A stretch of DNA of 64,000 nucleotides from Callaeas wilsoni (taxonomy: Eukaryota; Chordata; Aves; Passeriformes; Callaeidae). Within the stretch, counting starts at the first letter, position 1, and the number at the start of each line of letters is the position of its first letter. Positions 25,801-37,853 of the stretch are shown here, one piece after another. The DNA lies in the NCBI GenBank assembly GCA_013398955.1, contig VWPU01014031.1, forward strand, positions 62,001-126,000. The letters run 5' to 3'. Under the pieces are notes generated by a model. It was not told the DNA's origin, did no database searches, and was given only the letters and a program-made list of their open reading frames with translations. The position numbers and the translations under genes are program-made.

Positions 25801-28800
25801 TTGAGTCTGTGTCAGTGTCTCCCAGACCATGGGGGGTTCCCATCCCATTCTCCAATCAGGAAAATATCTCCACTGCATCAGCAGAAAGGCTGCAGTGACC
25901 GCGACTTCTTGCATGTGACCACATCTCTGCCCACTGCCCACCACTCTTCATCCCACCATGGTCACCCTCCATGCTGGAGTTCACAAACTCCCATGCTTCA
26001 ACTGTATTTTTTTCAGCAAAGACAAGATTTGGTCAATTCTGCTTTGGGATTTTGCAGGTAGAGTTCACCAGAGGTCCAGGGCCAGGACAACGATTTTGTT
26101 TCCTTCCTGTTCCTCCCAGCAAAGGCTCAGCCCCACTTTCCCTGCAGCCTCCATGCCCACCAGCTGCTGCCTCTGCCACTGCTCCAGAGGCAGAATCCCT
26201 GATTTTCTGCAAATCAAACGCCTGCACGTCATTTGCTTTAACCGAGATACCTTTGAAAGAGTTTCTACAGACTGAATTTGTAATGCATGTTTGGGAAGGT
26301 TTTTTTCCCACCGTTATCAGCTCTAATGAAATCCCAGGTCAGTTTTAGGCAGCCTGTTATCTCTGTGATCTGGAGCTCTGCACTAATTTCCAGGAGTCTA
26401 AATCTCCCAAATGAACTTTCTAATTTTGGGGTGGACGTGGCATCTCCCTGGCATGGATCCCTGGGGCTCAGGAGGAGCAAACCCCAGGCTCCTCTCCCTG
26501 GGCAGCAGTTACCCCGTGCACTTTGTACCCTGTCTTTGATTTTAAAAGCCTCTTGTGTGGTTTGAATGTGTTCACTTTCAGCCCTCTTCCCACACTGGCT
26601 TTGCGGTCAGAGGGATTTTGTTATTATTCCTTTTTTAGGCATGCGTGCCACTCTTGCAGTGGTACCAAATCTTTCCATCAGCAAACCATGGAATCACAGA
26701 ATGATTTGGGTTGGGAGGGACTGCAAAGCCTGTCTGGTTCCAAGCTCATCTGGTTCAGGTTGGACAGTAGGGAAAAATCATTCACAGCGAGGGTGATTAG
26801 AAATTGGAAGGGGCTGCCCAGGGAGGTGGTGGAGTCCCCATCCCTGGAGGTGTTTGAGCAAAGACTGGATGTGGCACTCCGTGATACATTTGGTTCATAT
26901 ATGTACAGGACTCTGCTTTGTCCCTAGACACCATCCCCATAAATTTGATTTAAATGAGGTTAAATAAAAACCTGCACAACGTGTTTTGCTGGACTTTCAT
27001 CAAATTGCTCAACAATAGCACCACTTACGGTGTGTACAAATATGACTTTTCCACTCTTGGAGTGAAACTAATTTATCAACAAGTGGTCCTTGTCCCTGTA
27101 CCGTGGCAAGTCTTTGTGAAATCTACTTTTAGAGCAGGCTGTGGTTTATACGACGTGTGTCTTCATTACAAATATGCTGTATTTTTTAAATGTTAAGATG
27201 CAGAAGAATGAAAAGCAAGCGTGCAGTTTGGAATAATTTTTGAAGGGGAAAGCTCTCCATTGTGCAGACACTCCTGGAAATAAATAGATCTGCATTAAAT
27301 GTGTTCTTGAACTTGCCGATGGACTTTGATTCCATCCATTGTGGAGGATATTTCACCAGAGTAAGGGAAATGCGTGGAAGGGGGAGCTGGGTGATTTATC
27401 CTTCCGTCTCCACCTTTGTGTTTGGCAGCCAGCAGAGAGGGCATTGTTCCCTTTCCCTCTTCCTCACTTGTTTGGGACAGTCAGTGCTTGGAACACCCTT
27501 CGGCACACGGGAGGCTTGTTCTTGTGCCGGAAGATTTTTAATCCCCATCTCCTGAAGAGCTGTTTCCCCCACGCTTGCTGGTGTCTGTCCCACACGGATG
27601 CAGCACAGCCCCTTCCCAAGCAGGATCCTGCCCTCTCCACCACACACTGAGTCCAAACAGCCACGGCTTGGATGACCCGTGACAGTGACCAGGACCAGCC
27701 TTGGGTGCATGTCCCTGCTTGGAGTCTGAAGGATAATTTTTGGTTTATCCAACTGAAACTTTTAATTTTATCTTATTATAAATCTGAAGTGATGAGTTGG
27801 AAAATAAGAGAACACAGTGTCACAGTATCATTGTGTCTCCGTGATGGGAGATTCCTTGTCTTGGACTGGGAGTTGATGCCCCGAGTTCTCCAGACCCTGC
27901 TGGGAGGTGCTGGGACCTCACCTGACAGTGCAGAAGGGAGGGATCTGTCCATCCTCATCTCAGGGGGTGGAGACATGGACTCTCCTTGCAGGCTGTTCGG
28001 AAACAGAGGATGCTCCCTAAGGCCCTGTTGGTTTAGAGCCGGGGGAAGGCAGAGCTGAGCAGGGTTTGAGGTCAGACAGTGGCACCCACCTGCTCGGAGC
28101 AGACCCTTTCCCTCCTCGTCACAAAGCCCTGTCTCTCCCTGTCTCCACTAAAAGGATTTAGAGGCAACTTGGCATAAGAAGAATTTTAAATCTTCTTTTG
28201 TGTCTGTTGATGTTTCCTTGGAGAGATACCTTATTTTTCAGCTGGATGAATGGCCTTTCCCAGGCACGGTTGACACTCAGCATGTCAAAGATGCAGAGCT
28301 GCAGCGTGATCCGTGTGTGCCGATGTGGGTGGCATTGGGAAGGCACCTGCAGCCTGGGAAAGGTCATGGCCAGCACAGAACCACTTGCTTTTCTGAAAAT
28401 ACTGAAATCCTAAGTGTTGTTATCGTTGAATTGATGCAAGCAGCCATCTGGAATCCAGAATCACTGCGGAGCAGGGAAAAACTGGGGAGGCTGCAGCATT
28501 CCAGGCAGGCAAGATGATGGCTCCAGAGCAGGCAACCTCAGCTCAGCATTCCCTGGCTGATCTCAGTTTTGTGTCTCAGCACTGATGTTATTTTAATACA
28601 GTTCCATGGCTGGAGTTACTGTGATTAGCAGAGCAATTTGCAGCGCGTTCTTCAAAATTGCCAATCAATTTGAGCCCAAAATAGACGGAAGCTGCTGCGG
28701 AATCGACGGCTGCTGCCCAAAAAAGCCCTGAATGGTTTGTAAAGTCTGAGCAGGACTCGAGGTGCCTCTGTAATGTGCAGGATCCCCAGGCTCCTGCCTC

Positions 28801-30375
28801 GCACCCCTTCTGATTGCAGGGTGGAGAACAAGATTGTTGAGGCTAAAAGGGAATGAGGTGGTGTAGGGATTTTGTTAAATCCCTTGGAGGGGGCTGTGTC
28901 TCCTTGTGCTGCCACGGGATGCCAAGGTCACATCCTTCCCACCTCCTTTTATCCCGGCAGCAGGGCTGGATTTACGAGGTTTAGAGGTAAAGTTTAGAAG
29001 AGGAGTGACTTTCTCCTCCGTTAGATGAGAATTGTGCACCCTGGTCATCCACTAGCACTGACTTGGAGGGTGGAATTAGCTGGATTTTGTCCAGCTCGGG
29101 CCACTAGCCTTGGCAGCAGCTGCTGGAGCTGGAGCACCACAGGGTACAGATGGCACTGGGCAGCCACATCCACGACACTGTTCCTCCTGATGGTGTTTCT
29201 AGTGCCAAGCTAGAGCCCATGGGCTCCATTTTCCTTTGTATTTCCCCTCTCCTTGCTGTTTGCAGGGGTGTGGGAAGAATATCAGCCAGTGTTCCCTTAA
29301 GGGGGTGGAGATTTTGGGTTGGGGAGCTCTGGGTGCCCATCCAGCACATCCAGCTTTCCCTTGGAAACTCAGGTCTGCTGCCCCTTGGGAGAACTTGTAG
29401 CCAGGGACCCCACAAGGGTGGTCATCCCTTCAATCCCGGCGTGTGTTTGAGGGTCAGGGTGACGCGGGAGGGTGACAGAGGGGACATGAGCAAAGCCCAC
29501 CCGAGGGGAAAACATCGAGGTGCAGCCTGTGCATTATCTGGTCTTGGTTTTTCAGGAGAATTGGTACAAAACCATTAATTCCTCCTTCAGCTGGCATCTA
29601 TTAATCTATCTAACCCATCTATTCGTTGGGTTTTGAGTTCATTGAAGTCTTACTCTTTACAGTGGGAGGCTCAGAAGTACAACCAGAAATAAGATGGGAT
29701 TTGTAGCAATATAAAATATTTTTTAGCTTTGCCAAGGAGAAATTGGGGGTTTTGTTTGGTTTTACTTTTTCTTAGCAGTTCCATCGTTGCTCTCCGTTAA
29801 CTGGGGTGCTTCGGAACTGACAATGAAGTGTCCTTGAGAGCCTGGGAACACATTGCTGCTGACTCCTGAGAAAGTTTTTTAAAAGCCAGATTGTTTATTT
29901 TGAGGAAAAATAAAAAAACCTTTATTTTGTGGAAAGCAAGCCCTCAGCAGGGCTTGGCATGAGGTGGAGACAAAGAGAGGCCTGGAGCATGCAGCCAGGC
30001 CGAGGTTTCCCTCCTGTCACATCGTCCCTTGCCTTGCTCACATCGTGAGCGCAGATTTGGATACGAGTTTTTTATTTTTACTGAAGAATTGATTTCATGG
30101 CTGCCCTAAGTGAGCAGAGCTGTGATGCATTAACTGATGTCAGGCAGGGGATGTTTACCTATTTATCTTGGCTGCGGCAGCGCCCCTAGTATTTTCTTCC
30201 TCTCTTCTCCAAGACTCGTTAAATGTTACAAACATCAGCGAAGTCCTAATGAAACAATTGCATCCTCGTGGCTTGATATGCAAAGTAACACTTCCAGCAA
30301 AGGCTGATAAATGCCTGTCTTTATTGGTTTTTTTTCCCCACTACGTTCACATGGAGGGGAAACATATTGACTACT
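25801..30375. other. Non-coding region, no gene seen
   Basis: Contains the inverted CR1 composite at 26688-26900. The remainder, including open frames at 27672-28058 and 29150-29578 on the + strand, gives no recognisable protein. Confidence 0.6.
26688..26900. mobile_element. CR1 fragment with internal inversion
   Basis: The left part (26688-26745) is the inverted CR1 3' end, with CCATGGAATCACAGAATGAT and TTGGGTTGGGAGGGACTGC. The right part (about 26755-26895) is CR1 body in + orientation, with TTGGACAGTAGGGAAAAATC, GGGCTGCCCAGGGAGGTGG and AGACTGGATGTGGCACTCC, but without a 3' end. Read on the minus strand this is an inverted upstream segment joined to a sense 3' end, the classic 5'-inversion layout. 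Confidence 0.8.
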
Positions 30376-30775
30376 TCTGCTCTGGAGCCAGGCTAGGAGA
30401 GCTGGGGGTGCTCACCTGGAGAAGAGAAGGCTCCAGGGAGAGCTCAGAGCCCCTTCCAGGGCCTAAAGGGGCTCCAGGGGAGCTGGAGAGAGACTGGGGA
30501 CACGGGCCTGCAGTGATAGGACGTGGAGGAATGGCTTCCCAGTGCCAGAGGGCAGGGATAGATGGGATGTTGAGATAAATTCTTCCCTGTGAGGGTGGAG
30601 AGGCCCTGGCACAGGGTGCCCAGAGAAGCTGTGGCTGCCCCTGGATCCCTGGCAGTGTCCGCGGCCAGGTTGGACAGGGCTTGGAGCAGCCTGGGGTAGT
30701 GGAAGGTGTCCCTGCCCATGGCAGGGGGTGGAATGAGCTGATCTTTAGGATCCTTTCCAACCCAAACCAAGCCTT
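30376..30775 (+). mobile_element. CR1 3' fragment
   Basis: Starts TTCTGCTCTGGAGCCAGGCT and carries GAAGGCTCCAGGGAGAGCTC, GGCTGCCCCTGGATCCCTGG and GGTGTCCCTGCCCATGGCAG. It ends CCTTTCCAACCCAAACCAAG, just short of the terminal repeats. It is highly similar to 20870 and 40320, suggesting a relatively young subfamily. Confidence 0.92.
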
Positions 30776-32589
30776 GATTTGTGCTCCCCTGTTCCGTGCC
30801 TGATGCTGCAGGTGGGATGTTGGGGCAGCAGCCCCAGGTTGTTCCGTGTCCTCTCCCAGCTCAGGGCTTCGTCCCTCTTGCCTGGGGTGAATGGCTGCTG
30901 CATTTGTCCCTCTCTGTGCCCTGTGAGGCCGTGCCAGGAGCAGTCGGATCCTCCGGCGCGGCCGAGAGCTGCGGTGTTAACGCTGGGGGAGTCCCGGGCG
31001 GACTGATTGGTGTAGCAGGGCTTGAATTCTGCACTGAATATGACTAATAATCCATGACCTGGCTGTGATTATAGATGAAAGAAAGCTGATGAAGAGACCC
31101 TGCAGTGGCACAGAAAGGAATTAGCCATTGTCTAAAGCCGGGGCAGTACCGGAGCATTTGGATTTCACATCTGAGATTCACGGGTGAATAATTCAGCACT
31201 CGAAAAAATGCTTCAGCCTCAGTGTGACATCTCCACATCTTCTTTCAGTGATATCCAAGACTTTAACTAAACATTGCTTCCCAGGGAGCTGGGGCAGCTG
31301 TCCAGATATTTTTCCTCTTAAATATCAGCATTCCAGATTGTTACCTGGATACGGATGGAGATTTGGACTGATATCTTAGGAGATGCAATCTCTCTTAATG
31401 CGGGATTTTGCCTTCAGAAATCGCCTCCGACGTTTGGCGGAACCCAGAACCTATCCAAGTAAAATTAAGAGATGTGGCTTCAGATTTAATTGTTGCTTCC
31501 ATCTAATCGTGTGATCTGCTAAGGCCTGTGGAGTGGGGATGGGGTTGTTTGGGAATTTTGAATAAATGACACAGTTCTCAAAGGCAAAATGTTGGTGTAT
31601 TTCTTAAATGTGAATAAGAAAGTGGAGGAAAAGTGGGTTGTGTATAAAACCTGTAACCTGTAAAATTAAATCCAGTGCTATTAAATCTCTGCATTTGAGT
31701 GGAAAGGAAGAACCATCCAGGAATATAACTGTTAAAGTATTCCTACAACCTCAGCTCCGCTTCCTCCAGCGTATACATTAGTATAAGTCTTTAAATAAAT
31801 GATCACATATTATTCCTCAAATAATTCATCCATTTTCTGAATTATTAGCTAAAAATGGATGGTATCTTATAATTGTCATCAATTCCAACTCCTTATCAGG
31901 CCTAATAAGTTCTTTTCTCAGTGTGATAAGTGTTTTGATCATTTCCCTTTCCTACCTCCCCTGATTCCCTTTATAGTCAGAAGCATTCGCTCCTTCGGAT
32001 GCACATCACGGGATGAGACTGGGAAGCTGTTTTACCTGTAAAATCTGTGGTCCAGCTGTGTCAGCTGTAGGAAACTACTCAGGAAAATAAACCTAAGCCA
32101 GTAGGTGCTGCACGTTTTCCCTAAGTGTAGGTCACTTTTAGGCTCACCTTGCCAGGGAAAAATGATGATGGTGATGATGATGTACTTAAGAGTTGCTACC
32201 TGCTTGTGTAATTAAAGGTTTTAAAAGATAAAGCAAATGAGCAGAAGTAACCCCAGCTTTGTGCTCCGGAGCTAAAAGCACAGGCGTTCCTTTCCAAGCA
32301 CAAGGAATATGCAGGAGTTGCAGGAAGTTGGAAGTTTAAAAAGGAAATCGTACGGAAGGGCCCATCTGCTATCGACGCAGTCATTTCTATGTACATAGAA
32401 AGGAAAAATCCGTATGAAACTTGGGAGCTGTTCAGGAATATTCAAAGGATCTGGCTAGAAACTTGGATATAATGTCTAAGGGGGTTTTGTCTTCCACATC
32501 CCTGTGGGACGTCACCCTTTTTTGGGGGGATTTCTCACCGTTGCCTCTTTTCTGACAATCCTTAGTTTCTTGAAGCTGATGATGGCCCG

Positions 32590-32690
32590 GGATTTAGCAC
32601 ATGGCATGGCCCTGCCCAGGGGAACAAGATGAGCTTTAAAGTCCCTTCCAGCCCAAACAATTCTGGGATTCTGGGATTCCATGTCCCGTA
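32590..32690 (+). mobile_element. Very short CR1 3' end
   Basis: Only the last ~100 bases remain. They include GCCCAGGGGAACAAGATGAG and AAAGTCCCTTCCAGCCCAAA, then CAATTCTGGGATTCTGGGATT, where the 3' repeat ATTCTGGG is present twice. Confidence 0.8.
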
Positions 32691-33921
32691 GTAAGGGAAC
32701 GGCAGCGAGCGCTCCCTGAACCAGTTCTTTGTGTAAAACATGGGAGGAATGAGCCCTTCCTCCCCTTGCTCCAGCTTAATTCCTTCCTGTGCCTGAGCCA
32801 AGCACTCCATTGTTCGGTTTCCTATCTGTGCTTTTATGAAAATTATGTGTACTTTAGAAATTAACACTTTTTATCCAGAGTCCACGTCGGCTAATTGCTA
32901 ATAAGAGACAAATGAGATCTGTTAAAATTTCGTTTTCTCCTATAAAATTTCTAATTTGAAGATATTAGAAAAGAGAAATGTTTACCCCACTAGGGTTACT
33001 GCAAATATCCTGATGAGCTTTCACATCCTCCTCCAGCACCAGCCTAATTACCCTCCTTAGTCCAAACTTTAATATATTACAAATTCGTACAGAAAAAAAA
33101 ATCCTCTTTTCCTCCTTCTTTTTTTAAACCTGATGTTCTTTTTTTTAACAGGGAAAAGAAGAGAGTATTTCTCATAGGGAAAGAGGCAATGGCAAAATTT
33201 AGGACTGAGACTTTTCTTCAGCATATCCCTGTGAAATCCAACTCTTTCTGCTGTTTTGGCTCTGCATTAATCTGGATCTCTAAACAAAATTTTACACACC
33301 CTTCTTCAGCTGAGTTATTTCATAATACCCAGTGTGTGAGGAACTCTGAAACATCCCCTTTCTTCATCAGCTTCTATAATCTTAATGCACTTGACCTTGG
33401 TCTCTCCTATTTCCTGATGAGGTTCACAGGAAGAGTTTGTTAAGCTTTTCAGACACTGGTTTCTCAATGGATCCATAAATACAGCAGCAGAAGGACAATC
33501 TGGGTAATAAGTTCATTTAAATGAAGTAATTCTGCCCATCAAGAAATCTCCATCCCAAACCATTCTTGAATGGCTTTTGTTATTTTAGAGCAGACTGACG
33601 TATAATTAGCTTTGGAGAGTCCTCGTGTTCTTGTGAGGTTAATACCCCAGGATCCAGCTGAATTTTCAACCTTTGCAGATTTATGAGAGTTGGAGTTTTT
33701 AAATCATTCCACTCTAATTTTCTCAGAAATCCAGGCCCTTAACATTTCTGATTTTTCTTAACTTTATATCCGGAGATGGAGTGAAAACGACATGTTTGGA
33801 ATACAGTTGCTTTTAAGGAGGAAAGGCAAAAAGCGACATCATGGGCTGTCTTTGGGCATCTTTGCTACCTAAAGGGAGTGAAGCTTCCAGAAAAGATGGA
33901 GAGAGGCTTTCCAGACAGGCA

Positions 33922-34188
33922 GACAGGACAAGGGGAAACAGTTTTAAACTGCCAGAGGGGAGATTCAGGTTGGGTGTGAGGAGGAAACTCTCCCCTGTGA
34001 GGGTGGGGAGGCCCTGGCACAGGGTGCCCAGAGAAGCTGTGGCTGCCCCTGGATCCCTGGCAGTGCCCAGGGCCAGGCTGGATGGGGCTTGGAGCACCTT
34101 GGCACAGTGGAAGGTGTCCCTGCCCATGGCAGGAGATGGAAAGGGCTTTAAGGTCCCTTCCAGTCCAAGCCATTCTGTGATTCTATTA
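33922..34188 (+). mobile_element. CR1 3' fragment
   Basis: Contains ACAAGGGGAAACAGTTTTAA, TGAGGGTGGGGAGGCCCTGG and GGCTGGATGGGGCTTGGAGC. It ends TCCAAGCCATTCTGTGATTC followed by TATTAATTAG, a complete CR1 3' terminus. Confidence 0.92.
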
Positions 34189-37100
34189 ATTAGAAATGTT
34201 TTTACTTCCGGCCAGCACAGCTAAACCAAAGTTTGTGTTCTTACTCATTTTCAGGAGATGAAAATCTCCCCCTCACTTGCCAGTGCTTTTCAAAACTATG
34301 CAGCTGCTGACACTAATTATTGCTTCATTTCCTTCCACTTCTATAAAATATGAGAGGATGACCAAAAAAAAACCAGCGACTCTTCTTAATCATCCTCCCT
34401 TGCTCTTGGTAGGCAGGAATTCTCTTTATGCTTCTTGACCTTAAATTTGGGTGCACTCATTGAAACCCTCACGAGTCCGCCTGGGTTCCTGCATTTCCTC
34501 ACCCTCCTTATTCCCAGGGGAGTATTTACCCCGCCCCAGGTGTAAATTCAACTCACATTTGCTAAAAAGGGATATTTATTTCTTCCTTACCTGAATCATT
34601 GAGGCTCTCTCAGGTCCTTGGTCACTGTCTGTGGGGATGTGGAGTGGAGCCGCGCTCATCTGAGGCCAACAGCCTTTGTTTGTGGCCTTGCACCGTCCTT
34701 TTCTCTTCCTTTTCCTCAGTCTCTCTGTTCTCCATTTCCCCACAAGCTTCCCCTTCCCTCCAGTGATTCTTCCCTGAGTCTTCCCTTTCTTGTTTGCATT
34801 TTGGAGCTCTCCTCTCTGGGGTTTGGCAGCTCTGCCTTCCCTAACCCAGGACAGTATTATGCTGAAACCCTCCACATTTCAGACGTTCCCTCATGCGTTT
34901 CAGCTCCTCCAGGATTTTAATTGCCACCTTTTTCCCTTTGTGATACGCTGCTGCTCTTGATGCCTGAGAATACATTTACAGAGAAAGCTCCTTTGGTATT
35001 TAACGTGTGCTTTGTCAGGAAGGCTGTAATTTTGTTCACTTCCTTCCTTTTGCCTTAAAGTTGTTTGTGACAGGTCTTGAAACACTCACACCTTATGTCC
35101 TCCCAGAGTAAGGTCAGAAACTGTCATTTATTTCAGAGCTGGCTTTAAATAGCCTGTTCTTAATATCATATCTGGGGGTCTGCTGGAGTTGGGGCTTGGG
35201 CTCTGCAGTAATTGTTGCATCTGCTTTCAGCTGAGGAAAAGTGGAGGCTTGCTATGAATATTAACAACTCATCCATCCTTTACACCTTCTGGGAACACAC
35301 CAGTTCTGAAATTGTTTCCTCTTTTCATGGTTTTTGTGTTCTCCATTTTCTCTACAAGCTTCTTTTTTTTTTAATCAACTTTATTTCCCCTCCAGATTTA
35401 TTCCTAATTGGAGGCTTTTATCTGTATTTATACCTGAACCTATTTTTAGCTAACATTGGCTCTGTCAGGCCTTACCTTCTTGTAGGGTTTTAGATGTCCC
35501 ACTGCTGGGATTGGCACACAAAACTCTTCTTTGTTTCCTATTTCTCCTTCCCTTGGGCTTTTCTCTTATGTACTCACCACCATTGATAGGAAAAGCCCAG
35601 GGAAGTGCTGGGAGATGCAATTTCCTTGTGAGATTTTCCTGGGAAAATAGCTTTGAAACCAGAACCCTCAAGTCCAACATCCCTTTCGTGGACTGGAGCA
35701 GCACTTCATGGTGGGCAGAGTGGGAGGGTGGTTTCACACTGTACCTTTCCTTAGGAGCTTCACCTTTCTGACCCTGTCACTTCTGGAAACCTCAGGTACT
35801 CTGGAGTTTTTCCTTATCATGGGCAAAATTCAGAGACCCTTGGCCTAGATAGAAATGTAACTTCATGGAAACAGAGCTTTACTCAGAGAGGTGCTGTTAG
35901 TATTAAAATACACCCCCGTTTGCTGGCAAGTGAAAATTCTGAGCACTTCATGCACCAGTTATGAAATTATAGTGAAAAAACAAGGATCAAATGGAATCCC
36001 TGGAATAAAAAGAATCAGGGAGTTTCAGAATCTGTTAGGAAAACAGCATCCTTCAGGTCAGTGAACGACCAGCCTGGCATTGCTGTGGCTTCCGGTGCTG
36101 CCTCACCACAATTTCTCCATGGGAAGTTCTGTCCCGTGTCTGCCGTGGGATTAACGAGGAAACAAAAAGGGGAAAAGAACAAAAGAAAAAACCAACCAAG
36201 CAGGAAACCACCTGGCTGTTGTCCTCTGCAGAGGTCCAGCTGCCCGTGTCAGCTCGGCAGGAGCTGTGTGAGTGATGTCCGTGCTGCCAGAGGAGCTGGG
36301 TGCCCGGGGACGGGGCCCGGAGGAGAGAGAGGTGGCTCAGCATTTTGGGGAGCGCCTGGGTTCTGTTCCCAGCCAGTTCCTGGTCCTGAGCTCTGCTCTG
36401 AGCTTCTGCAGCAGTTGCTGAAGTCCTGCATGGGCAGGAGGCATGGTTAGGAGGAGCGTGGTGTGTTCAGCATCCCCCATCCACAGGGAGAGCTGAATCC
36501 TCTCCTACTATTACTCTACTGACTGTAAATATCTCGGAGACATTTACATGGTATTTCTTTTTAAGTATATAATGTTTTCATTCAAAAGTATCACAATTCT
36601 TAAAAGACCTGTCAGAGGCTCTGACATGTAATTAATTTCTCTAAAGCTCTTTTTTTGAAAGATACAACTGCATATATAGAACACCTGCACTTATTCACAA
36701 TTCTGCAGGAAAAAAAGCCACAGCTTCTTCTTCTTCGCTTTCTTCCCCCACTTCTCCATAAAAAGATTCTCCTTCACTTTGGATACTCCCTCTCCATCTA
36801 CTCTCAGGAGCTACAACACTCGGGATGTGGAAGCTGTCTGTAAATAGGAGCTGGCATGTTGGGTTTTGTCTGGGTGTGAGTGACCTTTTGTTTATTCAGC
36901 TTGAAGCTGAAACACTCTTGCAACTTTAATTCCAGAGCAGCCCTCACCAGCTCAGAATCTTGTCCATCTCACAGAATTCCCACATGTGTAGCTGGGCTTT
37001 CAGTCAGGCTTCTGGGCTGTTTATTTTTACCTGGTAGATGTTTTTCCCCTCCTCTGCCTGGGAGGAGGAGAGTACTGAGCTCTATGGTGTAATGGTGGTG

Positions 37101-37799
37101 CCCAGGAAATATGAATGAGGTGATGTTCAACCAGCACTGGATAAAGATCTATGTTTATAGATATATAGAGATATAGATTTATAGGTCTAAGTGGCCAAGC
37201 ACTGGATTCTGTGACAATCATGACCAGCTTGTTTGCTTTATCCCCTGGAAGTGCATCCAGGGCATCACTGTGACCATCCCTGATTCTGCTGGAAAATGCC
37301 ATGAGCCAAATCACTGCTGCTTGCCAAGGAAGAGTCTGCAGGGAGTCCTCAGGGGGAGGAAACCTCTCCAGCAGGTCCCTTGGCACAATTCCTCCTTGGG
37401 TTGGCATCTGGGCATCTGTGGAGCTGGGGAGGCTGAAGGGGATGGTGCTCCCCATGGCACCTCCAACAGAGTGAAGTGATGGACCTGTGCACTTTATAAG
37501 CATCCACTCAGAAAAACTGCACCAGTCTGGGGGGAAATGGGCGTTTCCTGGCTGACAAAGAAGCAGAGTAACTTGCTCTCTTTGTAGAGGGCAGCCATTG
37601 AGCAGATGCATTTTTTTGGTTGTATAAAAGGGTGGCATTTCCCCTTTTGTCTTTGTAAAATTAGTGTTAACAGGAACATGCTTAAATCCAAAAGTTTGGA
37701 TGGGTTTAAGTGAACATGAAGTCCATAATTTATGTGACGAGGTGAATGTGGGAATGTGCCCAGGATTTTTAGCTTTGCAATTCAGGTGTTTCCTTCTCT

Positions 37800-37853
37800 T
37801 TTCAAGGGTTCCTTCCAGCCCTAATCATTCTGGGATCCTGTGATTCTAGGAAT
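37800..37853 (+). mobile_element. Minimal CR1 3' end remnant
   Basis: About 50 bases match the CR1 terminus only: GGTTCCTTCCAGCCCTAATC, then ATTCTGGGATCCTGTGATTC. This is either a very short insertion or an old eroded copy. Confidence 0.65.

Larger units (their letters stand above)
30776..37799. other. Non-coding region, relatively repeat-poor and AT-rich
   Basis: Mostly unique AT-rich sequence between sparse CR1 fragments (32590, 33922). The stretch 31050-32560 has no detected repeat and is a candidate for conserved regulatory sequence. That needs cross-species alignment to test. A small GAT-rich run lies at 32162-32182. Confidence 0.5.

Noticed and set aside
30930..31010. Small CpG-containing stretch as a possible NEXMIF promoter island
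   Set aside because: Only a handful of CpGs over less than 100 bases, next to a CR1 copy. Too short and weak for a CpG island.
37027..37638. 203-codon minus strand open frame
   Set aside because: No recognisable motif, family similarity or splice context. Length is within chance for a 64-kb window read in six frames.
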